A stretch of 64,000 bases of DNA from Perkinsus olseni. Its lineage: Eukaryota > Perkinsozoa > Perkinsida > Perkinsidae. The translations under genes were made by a program, and so were the position numbers. The notes under the pieces were generated by a model that was not told the origin of the DNA, did not search any database, and was given only the letters and a program-made list of their open reading frames with translations. The stretch spans positions 310,001 through 374,000 of the forward strand of contig JABANP010000005.1 of assembly GCA_013115135.1 (NCBI GenBank). Direction: 5' to 3'. Positions 1 to 11,236 of the stretch are shown piece by piece. How positions within the stretch are numbered: the stretch's first letter is position 1; the number at the start of each line of letters is the position of its first letter.

Positions 1-1988
1 CGTCGGTGACAGCCTTCCGTATCACGAATCGTGAGAATGATGGGGTCTAGCTGGGAGCACGAACGAGACCCTCACTTGGTATGCCCCATTCTGAAACTAT
101 CGGGACGGGTTTATGAGGTCGACTAAACTCAGCTAAATGGCTGGCTCAGTGACTGGGGAGCTGAGTCGGTTGCCTCAGTAGTGGGCGTCGTTAGGTTAAC
201 TGAGTGATCGTTTCACTACACAGCCTTAGTGGACCGAAACTATGGTGTTCCACCAATGCTCGTTGACTTTCCCGTGATCCGCATATCATCAATTATTGAG
301 CTCGTCCGTTACCCTGGTTCGCTTGCGACGATAAGTACGCTCGATAACATCACCAAGCACGTCGATGAAGAAGTCGCCCGGCGACCCCTCATGATGCGCT
401 TACATAAAGGATGGGGTCGACGGAAAGTGGTGAATAAGATCACCACTTACCACAGCAATAGCGGTCCTTGTCATTCAGAGAAGTGCTCTTCGGAGGCGGT
501 CGAGTTCCCTCCCGAGTAGTTTTGCAGTGCCACTGCAGCTGTTACTCCACTGGAGTTGATAGCGAGCAGGATATCCGACGTCAAACATAACAGCCTGGTA
601 ACGAGGCCCTGGTTCGCACTACGCACTAACTAGGCTTCTATGAGTCCATCGATGTCAATTTTTACGGTGCTTTCATTCTTGTCTCGCCAGATCACGGTCG
701 CAGTTGGATTGAACAGTGCTATGTACGTTTCTGTTGGCGATTACCTCGCGAGCGTTAGCCACTTCAGCAGTATGCTTCAACGAATTTCTCCCCCGTTATT
801 CCCAATCATGGAGTTTGCGGGGGCCGTGCCTGGGGTGAGCCACTTACTTACCGTAAGTGGCTGTCTTATTGACGCAGTTGGCTGAGTAGGCTTCACCTCC
901 CGTTGCTAGGTCGAATACCTGCCTGGCCGAGTGCTCAGCCTCCGCGTCGCCGACGCGGTGTCGGTCCCGCTATAGAGCGAGACTCTCTCACAGAGTCCTT
1001 CACTTATCCTTCTCTGTGGCCTGCCGTAGAGGTTTCCGAAAATGGCGTCTGCATCACTCGGGCCAGACGCCGAAGATTAGGCTCGATTGCTATCGGAGCT
1101 CTACCATTGGGTCGCCAAAACAAAGCCATTTATATTATTTTTTTCTTTCACAGTCCAGAGAGTCGCTGGGTCGGCGTCCATGGGCTTAATGATCGAATTG
1201 ATAGAAACAACTCTGAAGGAACTTGAATCCAGACTTGGTCAAGTGAGTGTCTGCATTGCATGATCTCTAAGGCCGCGAAATGCTCGTGATCAGATATACC
1301 CGGTGTCACAAAGTGCAGTCACTCTTCCTGGCACTCACGTTGTAAGATTAGAAGGCGCGACGAGAAATAGCGCAGGAGATTGGATAAAAGCCGGCAGCCT
1401 GGTGTGTGTACGGCAGTTGGATTCGTCTATCAATGACTAGCATCACTTGACGGTGTTACTGGCCCAGTATCACTGGGGTTGGATTACCATATGACATATG
1501 GTAATCCAACCCCATATGTGGTGCGAGCCCATATCACATATGGCATATGTACACTTTCGTTGATGGTAACCCCGTGTACATAAAATGTTCGAGCTGCGCA
1601 TTTCAACGAGCCATATATCCTCAACCGCATGAAAAGCATGACAGAGAGCATTGTCGGGCATGTCGGAGTGCAGTCCGAGGGTGTGAAACTCTCGCTAGAT
1701 ATAGCGATGATGAAGGGGGATCCGACGGTCGGACGAGATCCGACCGAGCCCTCAGGGTCGGAATCCGATTACTATATGGAAGTATCCGCTCAGCGGATTC
1801 CGCTGAGGTCCTCAGCCTGCGGAGGAATCGTCTAGGATTCGAGGCAGCGACTTCGACCGTCGAAGTTCGACGTGTGATGGCCATGATTTCTCCAGGCTTT
1901 GCCTTGACCTGTCGAGCGTTGAGTTCTTACTATCACACGCGCCTTCTCCTGAGGGATGCTTTTCAGGTGTGTTTTTCATGTCATCCCG
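1..1988. other. No supported gene; palindrome-bearing region
   Basis: Only short overlapping ORFs with no recognisable protein features are visible. The stretch holds a perfect 19-bp-arm palindrome (listed separately) and smaller self-complementary patches near 1,705-1,810, such as repeated GATCCGAC/GTCGGA motifs. I see no tRNA or repeat array. A short upstream exon of the following methyltransferase cannot be excluded. Confidence 0.5.
1475..1513. repeat. Perfect palindrome, 19-bp arms, 1-nt loop
   Basis: The left arm 1475-1493 is the exact reverse complement of 1495-1513, leaving a single-base centre. It lies in sequence without a supported gene. It could form a cruciform or hairpin; I see no transposase or target duplication to class it as a transposon end. 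Confidence 0.9.
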
Positions 1989-2733
1989 ATGCCTTACATA
2001 AATTGCACGACGAGCCTTAGCACGAAGCACGAAGCCCTTACTGAGAGTCTTGAGAAAGAGCGGGTCGAACTAGTTGGTGGTCGTACCCTCAACTTTCGCC
2101 AAGTCGCCACGGATATGCACGGTCCCTACGCAAGGCTGTGGGAGTGCGGCGTGATGATGGCGAGATTTCTGTCATTTACCGAGGAGCTGACTGGCAAGCA
2201 CTTTTGCAGTAGAGCTCGGTTGTGGCTTCGCTGCACCGTCGATAGCCATGCAAGGCCGGGTGGCCAGGGTAGTTGCCACAGACCTGCCAGAGGCAGAGCA
2301 ATCGTGTCAAGCTGATGAGTGGCACGCGCTCGATTGGGCCTCACCGGACCTCAGCTGGCTACAGGACAACTCGATCGATGTCCTCGTCGCTAGCGATGCT
2401 GTCTACAACGTCGATGGCGCGAAACTGTTCTTCAGTGTGCTGAAAGCATTACAGCCGAAGTTGAAGGACGATGTCTGCATGTAGGTTCCTGTCGATCAGA
2501 GCTGGGGTGGATGACGTCCACTGGAGTTAGCTCGCTCTGGTTACTGACCGCTGCTCAGGTTCATGACGCACAAGCACAGACATGACGATGTCGACGAGCT
2601 CCTGGTAGACGGGCTCGAAACTGCAGGCTGGGATGGGGAAGAGCTGCCAATTGACGAATGGCCAGAGATGGAAGGCTACGTTCATCCAGCTATTGATTTG
2701 TGGAAGCTCACATTATTGCCTGCCGAACACTAA
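1989..2733 (+). CDS. Family-16 (METTL21-like) lysine methyltransferase, frame broken
   Basis: Probable SAM-dependent protein-lysine methyltransferase of the Methyltransf_16 family. Seen in order: the family entry motif LWECGVMMARFL near 2,140, the SAM-binding motif I ELGCGFAAPS from 2212, the acidic strand end VVATD, and VLVASDAVYN, the family's SD-x-VY motif, near 2,390. A GT-AG intron 2481-2558 joins a last exon 2559-2733 ending DLWKLTLLPAEH. The two halves of the first exon are in different frames. The shift falls at the four-T run 2202-2205, and three Ts would restore the expected spacing before motif I. No GT-AG intron fits there. The start is uncertain: ATG at 1989 is the first good in-frame one, with another at 1956. 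The substrate cannot be told from sequence. Confidence 0.72.
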
Positions 2734-3371
2734 GTTTCTCGCTCCGAATTGAAGGAAACACGAGCTTGAGTTGTTACTCTTCTCGCTTGATTCCCTTCCC
2801 TTCTCCACGTGCTTGACCTTTTCTAGCTCGGCTTTCTTCATCTAGAGATTGTATAGCCGACTAGCTCGTTAGGGAGCTGGTGGTAGAGGCTGTCTCTATC
2901 GACGATCGTGTGTGTTCCGGCTGTTTTTTGGAACAAGAGCCGTTATAGGACGTGATGAGGTCGTGAGTTCAGTCCTCAAAACTTTTGAGTCAAAAGGTAC
3001 ATTTCTTTCAAGCTAATTCGAGGATGATATTGTCCGTCCCCCGAGGGACACAGCTTTCGGTACGGCATCTATTGCCTCTCTACCGCCAGTTTGTAGAATT
3101 CGGTGCCCCTACTCAGTATAATTTGAGGCTTGTGGAGAGTATTTTTTCAGAAGTGTTAGTACGATGATGTCGGTGATGGCAAACGCTCGCCGGCCTAGCC
3201 TGCTCCGTGTCGCTGATTCTCTCAGAACAGAATTCTGCTCGATGAAGCTCGAAGACTAGATTATGTGCTTCCGATCATAAATCCTGGGCGAACTGTGCCG
3301 GTGATTATGATTCATAACACCGACACAGTTCTTCCAGGATTTATGAATAAGTTACTCAGAGTAACATATGA
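2734..3371. other. Intergenic, with imperfect inverted repeat
   Basis: No supported gene. Positions 3276-3345 form an imperfect inverted repeat with about 28-bp arms (CATAAATCCTGG at the left, CCAGGATTTATG at the right, about three mismatches) around a short centre. It may be a small foldback element or a hairpin in an untranslated region. Confidence 0.5.
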
Positions 3372-4294
3372 ATGACTCCCGCGTTGTTGCTCATGTTACG
3401 CATGACGGGTTCTGAGGAAATACGTTCTGCCATTTCCAATTGTCTAGGAAAATATTCTACCCTGGTTGATCTATTGAACGGATGCACGGCGCTATGTCAC
3501 AGTGATGCGCCAAGTTCATTTCGTGCATGTGCGCAGACCTATCCGATGGTAGTTTGGTGCTGATTGACTGCGATCGCGGATCCCTCCATCGTGTCCACTG
3601 GGATTCTCCAGATGCCTTCATCACTCTCACCACTGTTGAGGGGCATCGTATTAGATTGGTTTCCGAGGAGGATATAGCTGGTGGTGTTATCTCTGTTTGC
3701 TGCTGCGGCGATGGATTCGTTCACGGCCTGTGGGAGGCAGAGTTTGCGAATGATCGCGAGCAAATCATTCGGATTGCCTTCCGAAATGATGTGGGCATGA
3801 GCTCCGTGATAGACCATGGACACTCGTATGAGTCTGTCATAGCTGAATCGCACGAAAACACTACAGAGCTGTTCTGGAGGTATCAATTCGCGCGGATGGC
3901 GGATTGATATACGGTGGACAGCGACTGCTGGTTGCAGAACTATTAGGACGGGTCGCTTCGCTCACGGCTGGATCGATGTGGATATCTCAAAGCAGCATTT
4001 GTGGGTATGCTGTACTACGCGGTCACAGGTGCCGGCCCTGTGGCAGATCGATCTGGCAACGGAGAGAATAATTGGGGCATTCCCTCTACCCCTCGGCATG
4101 GGATGGAAAAAGCGGAGCGACTTCAGGGGTAGTATTTATGCTCAGGCGAATGGAGGTTCTGGATATTTGCGCGAAGTTACATGGAGGCGTCAGTACATGT
4201 ATTGTCTCCTGTCATCGACTCGGCCTCATCTGATGATCCTGATGAGGACCCTCGAGCGTTGACGGAGAAGGTTTGGGGTGACAGTCTTATTTGA
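3372..4294 (+). CDS. Unrecognised gene, possibly beta-propeller-like, incomplete model
   Basis: I do not recognise this gene. Three coding-looking stretches in different frames follow one another. The first is 3527-3907, with strand-like segments such as DGSLVLIDCDRG and GVISVCCCGDGFVHGLW. The second is about 3945-4175, with LWVCCTTRSQVPALWQIDL. The third is a tail to 4294, with the acidic run SSDDPDEDPRAL. The repeated 'G-x-L/V-hydrophobic-D' pattern resembles a beta-propeller surface protein, but that is a guess. Introns could not be placed unambiguously, so it may be a multi-exon gene or a decayed copy. The start at 3372 is nominal. Confidence 0.35.
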
Positions 4295-5475
4295 CTCGGA
4301 TTGCTGGTACTGAGTGACGGCTTTTTGCCGAGAGTGCGCCGAAGACAAGCGTTCATTTTCATTGTTTTCCAATAAACCCGTCCAGGATGAGGGCGCTTTG
4401 TATTACCCAATAGGTATAGAGGCAAGCATGAATCAGCAAGCATTTGGAAGCAGCTTCACGAAAAGATTTCTCGCTACTTGACAAACTGAGGATTTCGGTT
4501 GGTCCCTCTAGAAATAGTTGTTAGCGTTCCTAGCGATTAGGGTAAGACCGGCCGAGCTATATCTCTCGAGCTCCGCAGTCTCTTCAAGGAAGTTTCCCGA
4601 TAAACCCCTGTGAGGTTAGGCGCCACCTGCTGTGTTTTGATGCGCTAAGTTCAATTTTGGTTGTCGATGTGGTGGTCGGTAGTTCGTACAGCCCTTGCCA
4701 GTCGCGCTCATACTCCTGCTTTCTGGAAGGTAACACGGGCTCTCATTAACATCGCTAGGGCCGCTCAGTATGTTCATCTAATGTCACCGCCTCTCGCCCC
4801 ACCTTCGCCAGCTCGAGATTTGATAATTGACGCAGTGGCCCCTACTCGACGGAGTGATCTCATCACATACTTAATAACAGGCTGGGGTGAGGCTGATGGA
4901 TTTGTGCTCGCGTTGTTCATAATGGTAACGACGTAATGGAGCCTTGTGTGCTTCCCGCTATATTTGCGTGATGGCGGGCGCTTGCCAAGGTTCTGGACTT
5001 GTAAACCTCCTTTCAGTCCCCGGCCAGTACTTCCACACTGCGCCGATATCAAGCCGTCATCGGCCACCCCATGGAGGATACTCGGATACCCAACGTTATT
5101 GGCGTGAGCGGCCGTCTGAGCCTCCAGAGCGAAGTAGGTCACCACTAGCTCCTGCCGAATCTCATCCGGTTAGCTGTAGGAATGCGGCTCGCGGGCCAAT
5201 GACGAGCGTCGGCTTCTGATCATCCGGCTGTGCATCAGCGGTGCCTAGTCGCCTCGACAACTCAGAAGTTCTGGTCATTCCTGTTAAGTCTGCACGATGT
5301 TGAGCTGTCTAGGTCACGGAATTGCGTTCACGTCAATCAAGTCACAGTGGAGAATCTCCAGAACACATCTGCGCTGGAGAGGTGCCGAGCTCCTCGTTGA
5401 TTCTGGGAAACTCGAGGGCTCGGCGATTTCGATGCCTGTCTCTCAAGTGAATTGAGTCAAGTCCATACTTTCGAT
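4295..5475. other. Intergenic, no supported gene
   Basis: About 1.2 kb with only short overlapping ORFs on both strands (for example 4661-4936 and 4774-5145). None has recognisable motifs, and none joins into a consistent spliced model. Confidence 0.5.
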
Positions 5476-7586
5476 ATGTCTGGAGGAATCGTCAGTGCGT
5501 CCGAGCTCGATCGGATTCGGAAGTTAGCTATTGGTCAAACTGACAGTGACCAGGCGATCGCCGCGAAGCATGAAAAGGTACGCTCCGATTGAAGTTGGCT
5601 ATCATTTCATTCTTCCAATCGGTCTGCGGTGGGAAGGAGCCGTTTTCATTCGTAGGCTCTGGCTATGCACGAGAAGTCGAAAGTTCGAGCTGCGAATTGG
5701 TCCAACACTTTGGAAGGCAGCCGCAAGAAGAAAGAAGATGATCGTAGAGAACGCATTGAGAGAGAGGAGCGAGAGAGGTGGGCTCAGCCCAGTGGGTTGC
5801 TCACTGAAGTTCCGGCGTCTCCTCCCTAGTTCCCAGCAAGCACTCATATCAGCATCGACTGGGTTCCTCTCAGGCAGAAGATCGATGTCCAGGAAGCTCG
5901 TTTCCAGCTAGAAGAGAGGCGAAAAGCTATTGAACGGGCCAATAAGATACTCAAGGAGCAAACGGACCGTATCAAGAGCTTCCACAGTGCGATGATGTAC
6001 AGCGACGTTTTGGCTGAGCGCGAGGCACAGGTATGGAACATACCTTCCAAGTTGGAATGGCGACTCTGTCGCTGTAATGCAGCGGGTGCAGTCATGAGTC
6101 TCGGGGATCAGGTACGGCTCAAAGAAGAACTAGCGAAGCTCGAGCACTTGAGAGATCAACGTTTCGAGGATGTTGCCAAGTTCAATTACCAGAGGATGCT
6201 CGAGAGGGAGTTAAAAGAGAAGTCGGAATATGAGTCGAAGGCACAGGAAACTGCCAAGGTGAGGGTTTCGTCGACCCTCATGTGTGAAAGCTGGATCGGC
6301 GGTCACGACGTAGGTTCAACAAGCTCAGCTGGCCGAGTGGAAAGAAGCGCGGCTAGCCGAGATCCGTGACGAGATGATGGAGGGGGAGATATTGAGAAAA
6401 AAGGCCGCGGAGGATCTCCAAGCTGAGGTCAGCCTTCCTGTCTACACCGGTTGCCTATCAAAGTTCTATTTCTTTCTGCTACAGCGTCGAGCGGAAGAGG
6501 CGCGGCGCAATGTGGCGATCCAAGCTTTGGTTGAAACCCAGAAGGCAAACGCATATTTGAAAGAAATTAAAGCACATGAGGCCGAGAGAGTCTCGAAGGA
6601 AGAGCGCAAAATAGGTAGGATTGGGCGACGTACAACAATGAATCATTGACCGCCTCGCAGAGGAGTACGCAGCAGAGAAGGGGCGACAGTTCGAGCTGCG
6701 TAAGAAGCGCGAAGAGGAGATATTCAACAAGAAACAGGAAATGCGGATGAAGATGATCGAGGAACAAGTGGGCTAAGCCTACATTGGTCTAATTCTGAAC
6801 CGCTAAGATTAGTATCCACGAGTCTTGGGGTTCACACGCATTGGAGCTCTTGCAAAGGGATTTTCAGGCCGCACGGCTAGCGGCGAATCAGTCCAACGAG
6901 GAAAAGCGTATAGAGAGACAAGTCCTGGAGAAAGAGATGGCGGATGAGGCCGCAAGGGTGAAGAAAGAAGAGAAAATGCGGAAGTGGGACACCAGTCCAG
7001 CTTCACGTCGTCGATGCCGGTTTTGCAGATGGATGAACGACCTGGAGAAATCCCGCAACTCGCAGATGGAGAAGCGGAGGAAGGCTAAAGAGGCTGAGCA
7101 GGAGATGGGCAGGAGAATGGCGGCCTACTCTGAGGAGATGTTCAAGAAGCTAAGTAAGCTTCCCGACTGCTGAGCCGCTCAGCCTGAGCGCGAGTTGACA
7201 CAAGTCGCCGGCTCTAGATGAGGACGAGAGAGAGGACCAAGCATCCCGTAGGAGGGCTGCTCAGTATATAGCGATAGAGCAGAAACGTCAAGTAGCCGAG
7301 AAAAAGCGCCGCGCGAGAAAAGAATCGGAAATGTGAGGATATGAAGCTATGCGATTCACATTTCCTGCGTCCTCAGTGAAGCCACAGTTGTTGACCGGGC
7401 GAAGACGGTCACTCAGGCCGAGGCGCTCGCTTTCCACTCTTACGCACAGGAGCGCATTCAAGAGTACCACTCGCAATTCTCTCGGACTTCTTTGAAACTG
7501 AGACTATCAGGTATGCAGACGAAGGGAAGAATGTGATTCCCTTGATCAAGGAACTCAGAGATTACCGTAGACGCTCTTCGAAGTGA
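5476..7586 (+). CDS. CFAP210: CFAP210-like ciliary microtubule inner protein (12 exons)
   Basis: Coiled-coil protein of the trichohyalin/plectin-homology type, expected inside the doublet microtubules of cilia. Twelve exons fit one frame: 5476-5577, 5656-5777, 5874-6030, 6112-6258, 6314-6427, 6485-6614, 6661-6767, 6823-6983, 7029-7153, 7218-7332, 7377-7463 and 7511-7586. They total 1,443 nt, or 480 residues, against about 550 in animals. Landmarks seen are ALAMHEKSKVRAANWSNTL in exon 2, ERANKILKEQTDRIKSFHSA and DVLAEREAQ in exon 3, and AYLKEIKAHEAERVSKEE in exon 6. These match my memory of CFAP210/CCDC173 better than CFAP45 or MNS1. All introns are GT-AG, 44-96 nt. The protein is nearly all charged helix. 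Presence of the gene implies a flagellate stage. Confidence 0.85.
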
Positions 7587-9038
7587 CACTGACATACTGC
7601 TCACCATGACTGCATTGCCGTACTTGTCATATCGAGTTTGGTCGTGGTGTTCAGTGAAGAATGATCGCTGAACAGTGTTCAGAGCAACCTGCTGTGGGTG
7701 CGAACTTGTTCAGTTATTTGTACGATATACGGTGTAATCTGATGCGACCGATAATCGGTCACCGATCGCAATGCTTGTACGATAGTAAAAGCTCGGCCGA
7801 CCATCTGCTCCGTAGTAGCACAACTATCCGCGATGTATCAGTATAGTTTTAACGCAGGTGCCAGCTTCGACGCGGACCATGTTTTACGAATCGCGGCTCA
7901 AGCCGTGGGCAATGGCATTGCCGCATTACTCCTGCCGTAGAGGCAGGCAGGAGTACCCCTTGACGCGACTGTCGTCGTCGCAGATACTTGTGCTACAGTT
8001 TGCCACTCTCGAGCTAGAGTGATGTATGTCTGTCGTACCGCACCGCTATGACAGTGAGAAGCACGCCAGTCACAGGTCGAGATATTCGGGCGGATGCAGG
8101 TGACTCACCTGAGATGAGCCTCAGCTTGTCGGCTGAACGTACGGGCCGTACATTCAGCCGTACACCGTGTGAAACCGTGTGTGTAAGGCCCTTACAGTAA
8201 GGTACAGTACAGGTAAGTCGAGGGTTGCCCTTACAGTAAGGGCAACCCTCGACTTACCCGACTTTGCGGCCGCGGGTAACCGAGGACCAAAAGTTCAGTC
8301 TGGAATATATTTAATGGAATACGTTAAGTGGACTGGCCCAGTCCGAGTCACCCAGAGATAGCGGCACCTTGCACTGAGAGTGGGAGCACTGAGGAGCTAG
8401 TGTGGAGCTGGGCATACAGAGCATCTCTGTATTCGAACAACGCGGACCGCTTTGCTGGCATGAGCGCTTCAAGCGGTATATGTTGGTATGGCGGAGAGTC
8501 TCCGCCGGAGGCTGTTCCTGAGGCTGAGCAGGCGATGCCCTGCTCCTTGCGAGAACGCTCTGGCTAGCAGCTAGCCGCTAGCCGCTAGCTCGATGGTAGC
8601 TCAGCCTCAGCCAGAGCTGTCCAACAGCCAGACTGGCTGTCCGTCAGGTCGGTACTTTCAGGTTGAAGTTGATCAGGTATGCTGGCGAAGCGAGAACATC
8701 ATTTCCCTCGGGATTCCTGTTTCGGGAAGAGCACCAGAAACGCTCCGCACAGAGAATGCTCTCCCATGATCGCGTTGTCTTACTTTTCGTGCTGCGCTTG
8801 GTTGTTGTGTTTTCGGAGGGTTGGGGTGACTTGATTGATAATCGGTCTTCGGTTGTCAGTTAGACTCCTGCCCGTTTGTAAAGATCAGATATAAACGCAT
8901 CTGAACTTTTCGTGTTGCGTTCGGTTGTCGTGTTGACAGTGCTCTGCTGTAACCGAGCAGTCGTCCTGATTATTGAGGGTGGTACAGTGGCACTGTCACG
9001 GTACATTCTGTCATTTGTGTAGTTGGGGTACGACGGCA
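7587..9038. other. Degraded repeat region between genes
   Basis: No supported gene. Parts of 7,500-7,920 resemble parts of 8,670-9,190: a GCTTCGACGCGGACCAT-type block, an ATCTGCTC-GTAGTAGCA block, and a TTCGTG-TGCG-TTGGTTGT block that recurs near 8,790 and 8,910. The order is the same but there are many differences. This looks like an old local duplication of the 5' flank and first exon of the following methyltransferase gene. Confidence 0.45.
8212..8258. repeat. Perfect palindrome, 22-bp arms, 3-nt loop
   Basis: Positions 8212-8233 are the exact reverse complement of 8237-8258 around CAG. A smaller palindrome, GTAAGGCCCTTAC, lies just upstream near 8183-8195. The arm ends read GGTAAGT, a splice-donor-like word, but no exon abuts it. 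Confidence 0.9.
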
Positions 9039-10849
9039 ATGGTTGGGAATCTGTCGGCCATCTGCTCGGCAGTAGCAGCACTGTCCAAGACACGTCACGG
9101 CCTTGCTTGCCAGCGAGCGGGTGCGAGCTTCGATGCGGGTCATTTTTTGTACGAATCATGGCCCAAGGTCTGGCAATTTATCCAGAGGCCTTCAGCTAGC
9201 GACTTCTACTCCGATCCGCATGCGGTCTTAGACGATGCTGTCAGAGTCATCAATGCGTATGTTAAAAACGCACCTCAAGTGTAAGTGCATGCCGCTCGTT
9301 GAATACTCAGAGTGGTTTGCGGCGCGCAGAGCTTCGCATCCAATAGTCCAAATTTATTTGAGGCGAAACTGCCAAGTGTGACAGAGTCTACCACGTAGAC
9401 TCCAGACGTTTGAGTTAGGGTGTTGCTCCGTGGTGACACCCAAGTTGATGTTATGGAAAACGTGATCGAAAGTTTCAAAATGTTTCAACATAGGTTCGAG
9501 CGAATCGGAATGGGTTGTACGAACTACTTTCGATAGTGAGGCATTCATCCGGAAAAGTGAATCTGTCAATGAGAGACTATCAGGATATCAAGGAATTCCC
9601 CGAGTCATAGTATTTTTCTTCTTAAAGCCCTATTCCGACAAGTAGCATTATTCACGGCTTTGTAACCTTTACACAGCTGACACATTCCCTGCTACATGTT
9701 AGGTTCACGTCAAGTTCGATAGTAGAGGAGCTCAGGCTTGTAGGAGATGAGGCTAGTTGTATCTCCGCGAGCCTTCTGGCATACTATACGTGGCAGTACT
9801 GGGCGCCGGTGAATGTCGAAGAGACTCACACCGTCCGAGCAGGCCTACACTTGGTCAACCTCCTCTTGACGGATTGCAGTGAGACTCCAGGTTGGGCCGA
9901 CGCGTTCACGACTGGTCACGACATCTCGTTGTGGATAATCCACTACGCGCTGTATTCTCGAGTGCTACTGGAGTACATGGAGGGAGATCTCGCCAAACCA
10001 CGTGACCGCCAGCTTCCCATTGGCCAGGCGGACATCGCGTCCATCGTCAAAGCTGATTCGGTACTCCTCACCGCATCTCGTCTACAACGACGTCACCTTG
10101 AGGAACCGAGTGAAGAGCTCGTCGTTGATCTCGGTATGGACCGAGGCCAAGACACGCTGTATTTTCTATCCCTCAATTACACTGTCCATGCTGTGGATGC
10201 GAACCCTACCGCAATAAGGTCTCTTCACTTCAACAAGTGGTTCAAGCTCAAGGTTGCGCTAGGCAATATGGTACTGTATAATTTCGCCGTGGTTCGGAAC
10301 GTTACGAAGGCAACGACTGAAGTTTGTGAGCAGGAGTGGGAAATGAGTCACGTGCTGACCGATGGTGACTCTGGGCAGTGCAAGAAGGTCCAGAAGGTTA
10401 AGGCGGTGACGTGCGCTCAGTTGATACGCCGCGTTACTAGTTCTGGCCGTACGATACGGTTCATGAAGATAGACATTCAAGGACATGATATGGACTGCCT
10501 AGCAACCTTCCATCGTATTCCACTGTATCACAGGCCGCCTCTGCTCCAGGTAGAAGGCCCATTCGACACAGCTCAGAGTGTAATTGGTGCGATCGAGGCC
10601 CTCAAAAATCTTGGCTATGGTTCAAGAATGAAGGTGACCAATCAAATGTTATACTGCCCTCGGTTTGTCCCTTTCGGTTGTGCATCTGGACCCTCCCCTA
10701 CTGTGCAACAAGATGTTTTAACCGGGAGCTCCGCTTGGCGTGATGCCTCTGACCTCATTGCTGACGCTGAGAAGTATGCAGGTGCAAGCTCCGGTGGCAT
10801 CTGGCTTGATTTTGTATGCGAACGGTCACGAACCATGCCTGTTACGTAA
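9039..10849 (+). CDS. FkbM-family (Methyltransf_21) SAM-dependent methyltransferase
   Basis: Two exons, 9039-9280 and 9703-10849, join in frame to 462 residues across GTAAGT...TGTTAG. The C-terminal half carries a FkbM-type fold: motif I VVDLGMDRGQDTLYFLS, then VHAVDANP (the acidic ribose contact), and RFMKIDIQGHDMDCL, the family's 'KID-x-x-G' motif. FkbM members usually O-methylate sugars or small hydroxyl groups; the substrate here is unknown. The N-terminal 190 residues match nothing I know. The 422-nt intron is far longer than the 44-58 nt typical of neighbouring genes. ATG 9039 is the first good in-frame start. Sequence upstream repeats in degraded form at 7.5-7.9 kb. Confidence 0.78.
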
Positions 10850-11236
10850 TCTGGGGTGTCTTTTCGTTGTCGCTGTGCTGGGGTGGGATCTTGCTCCCTT
10901 ACAAATTCTCCAGCGCTCAAATTTTTCGTTTCTAGCGCTCGCCCAACCTTCCTCGCGCGCCCACGCTCAGACCCGTCTTACAGTTTTACCCGTAATGCCT
11001 AATACTGTGATATCTTCCTCGCACATAGCAGCTTTTTCGGCAGGAAGCAGCACTGTACTGGACGGAAACACATACAGAATAAAATAGAGTAAGCCAGACC
11101 CCCTAATTAGGATGTTTCGCGGCTGAGTTGTGGTTAAAAATCGCCCGGTGCACATGTCGTAGTTTCTGACGGCAGTGCATCCTTACTCTCGAATATGGTT
11201 TCCCGAGCATTTAATTCCGGCTGAGGTTCTATCCCC
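10850..11236. other. Intergenic, no supported gene
   Basis: Pyrimidine-rich stretch downstream of the FkbM-type gene, probably its 3' untranslated region plus the 5' flank of the next gene. No ORF here has recognisable features. Confidence 0.5.

Noticed and set aside
8179..8567. ORFs over the palindrome region as genes
   Set aside because: They run through hairpins and low-complexity repeats (GCTAGCCGCTAGC) with no protein features.
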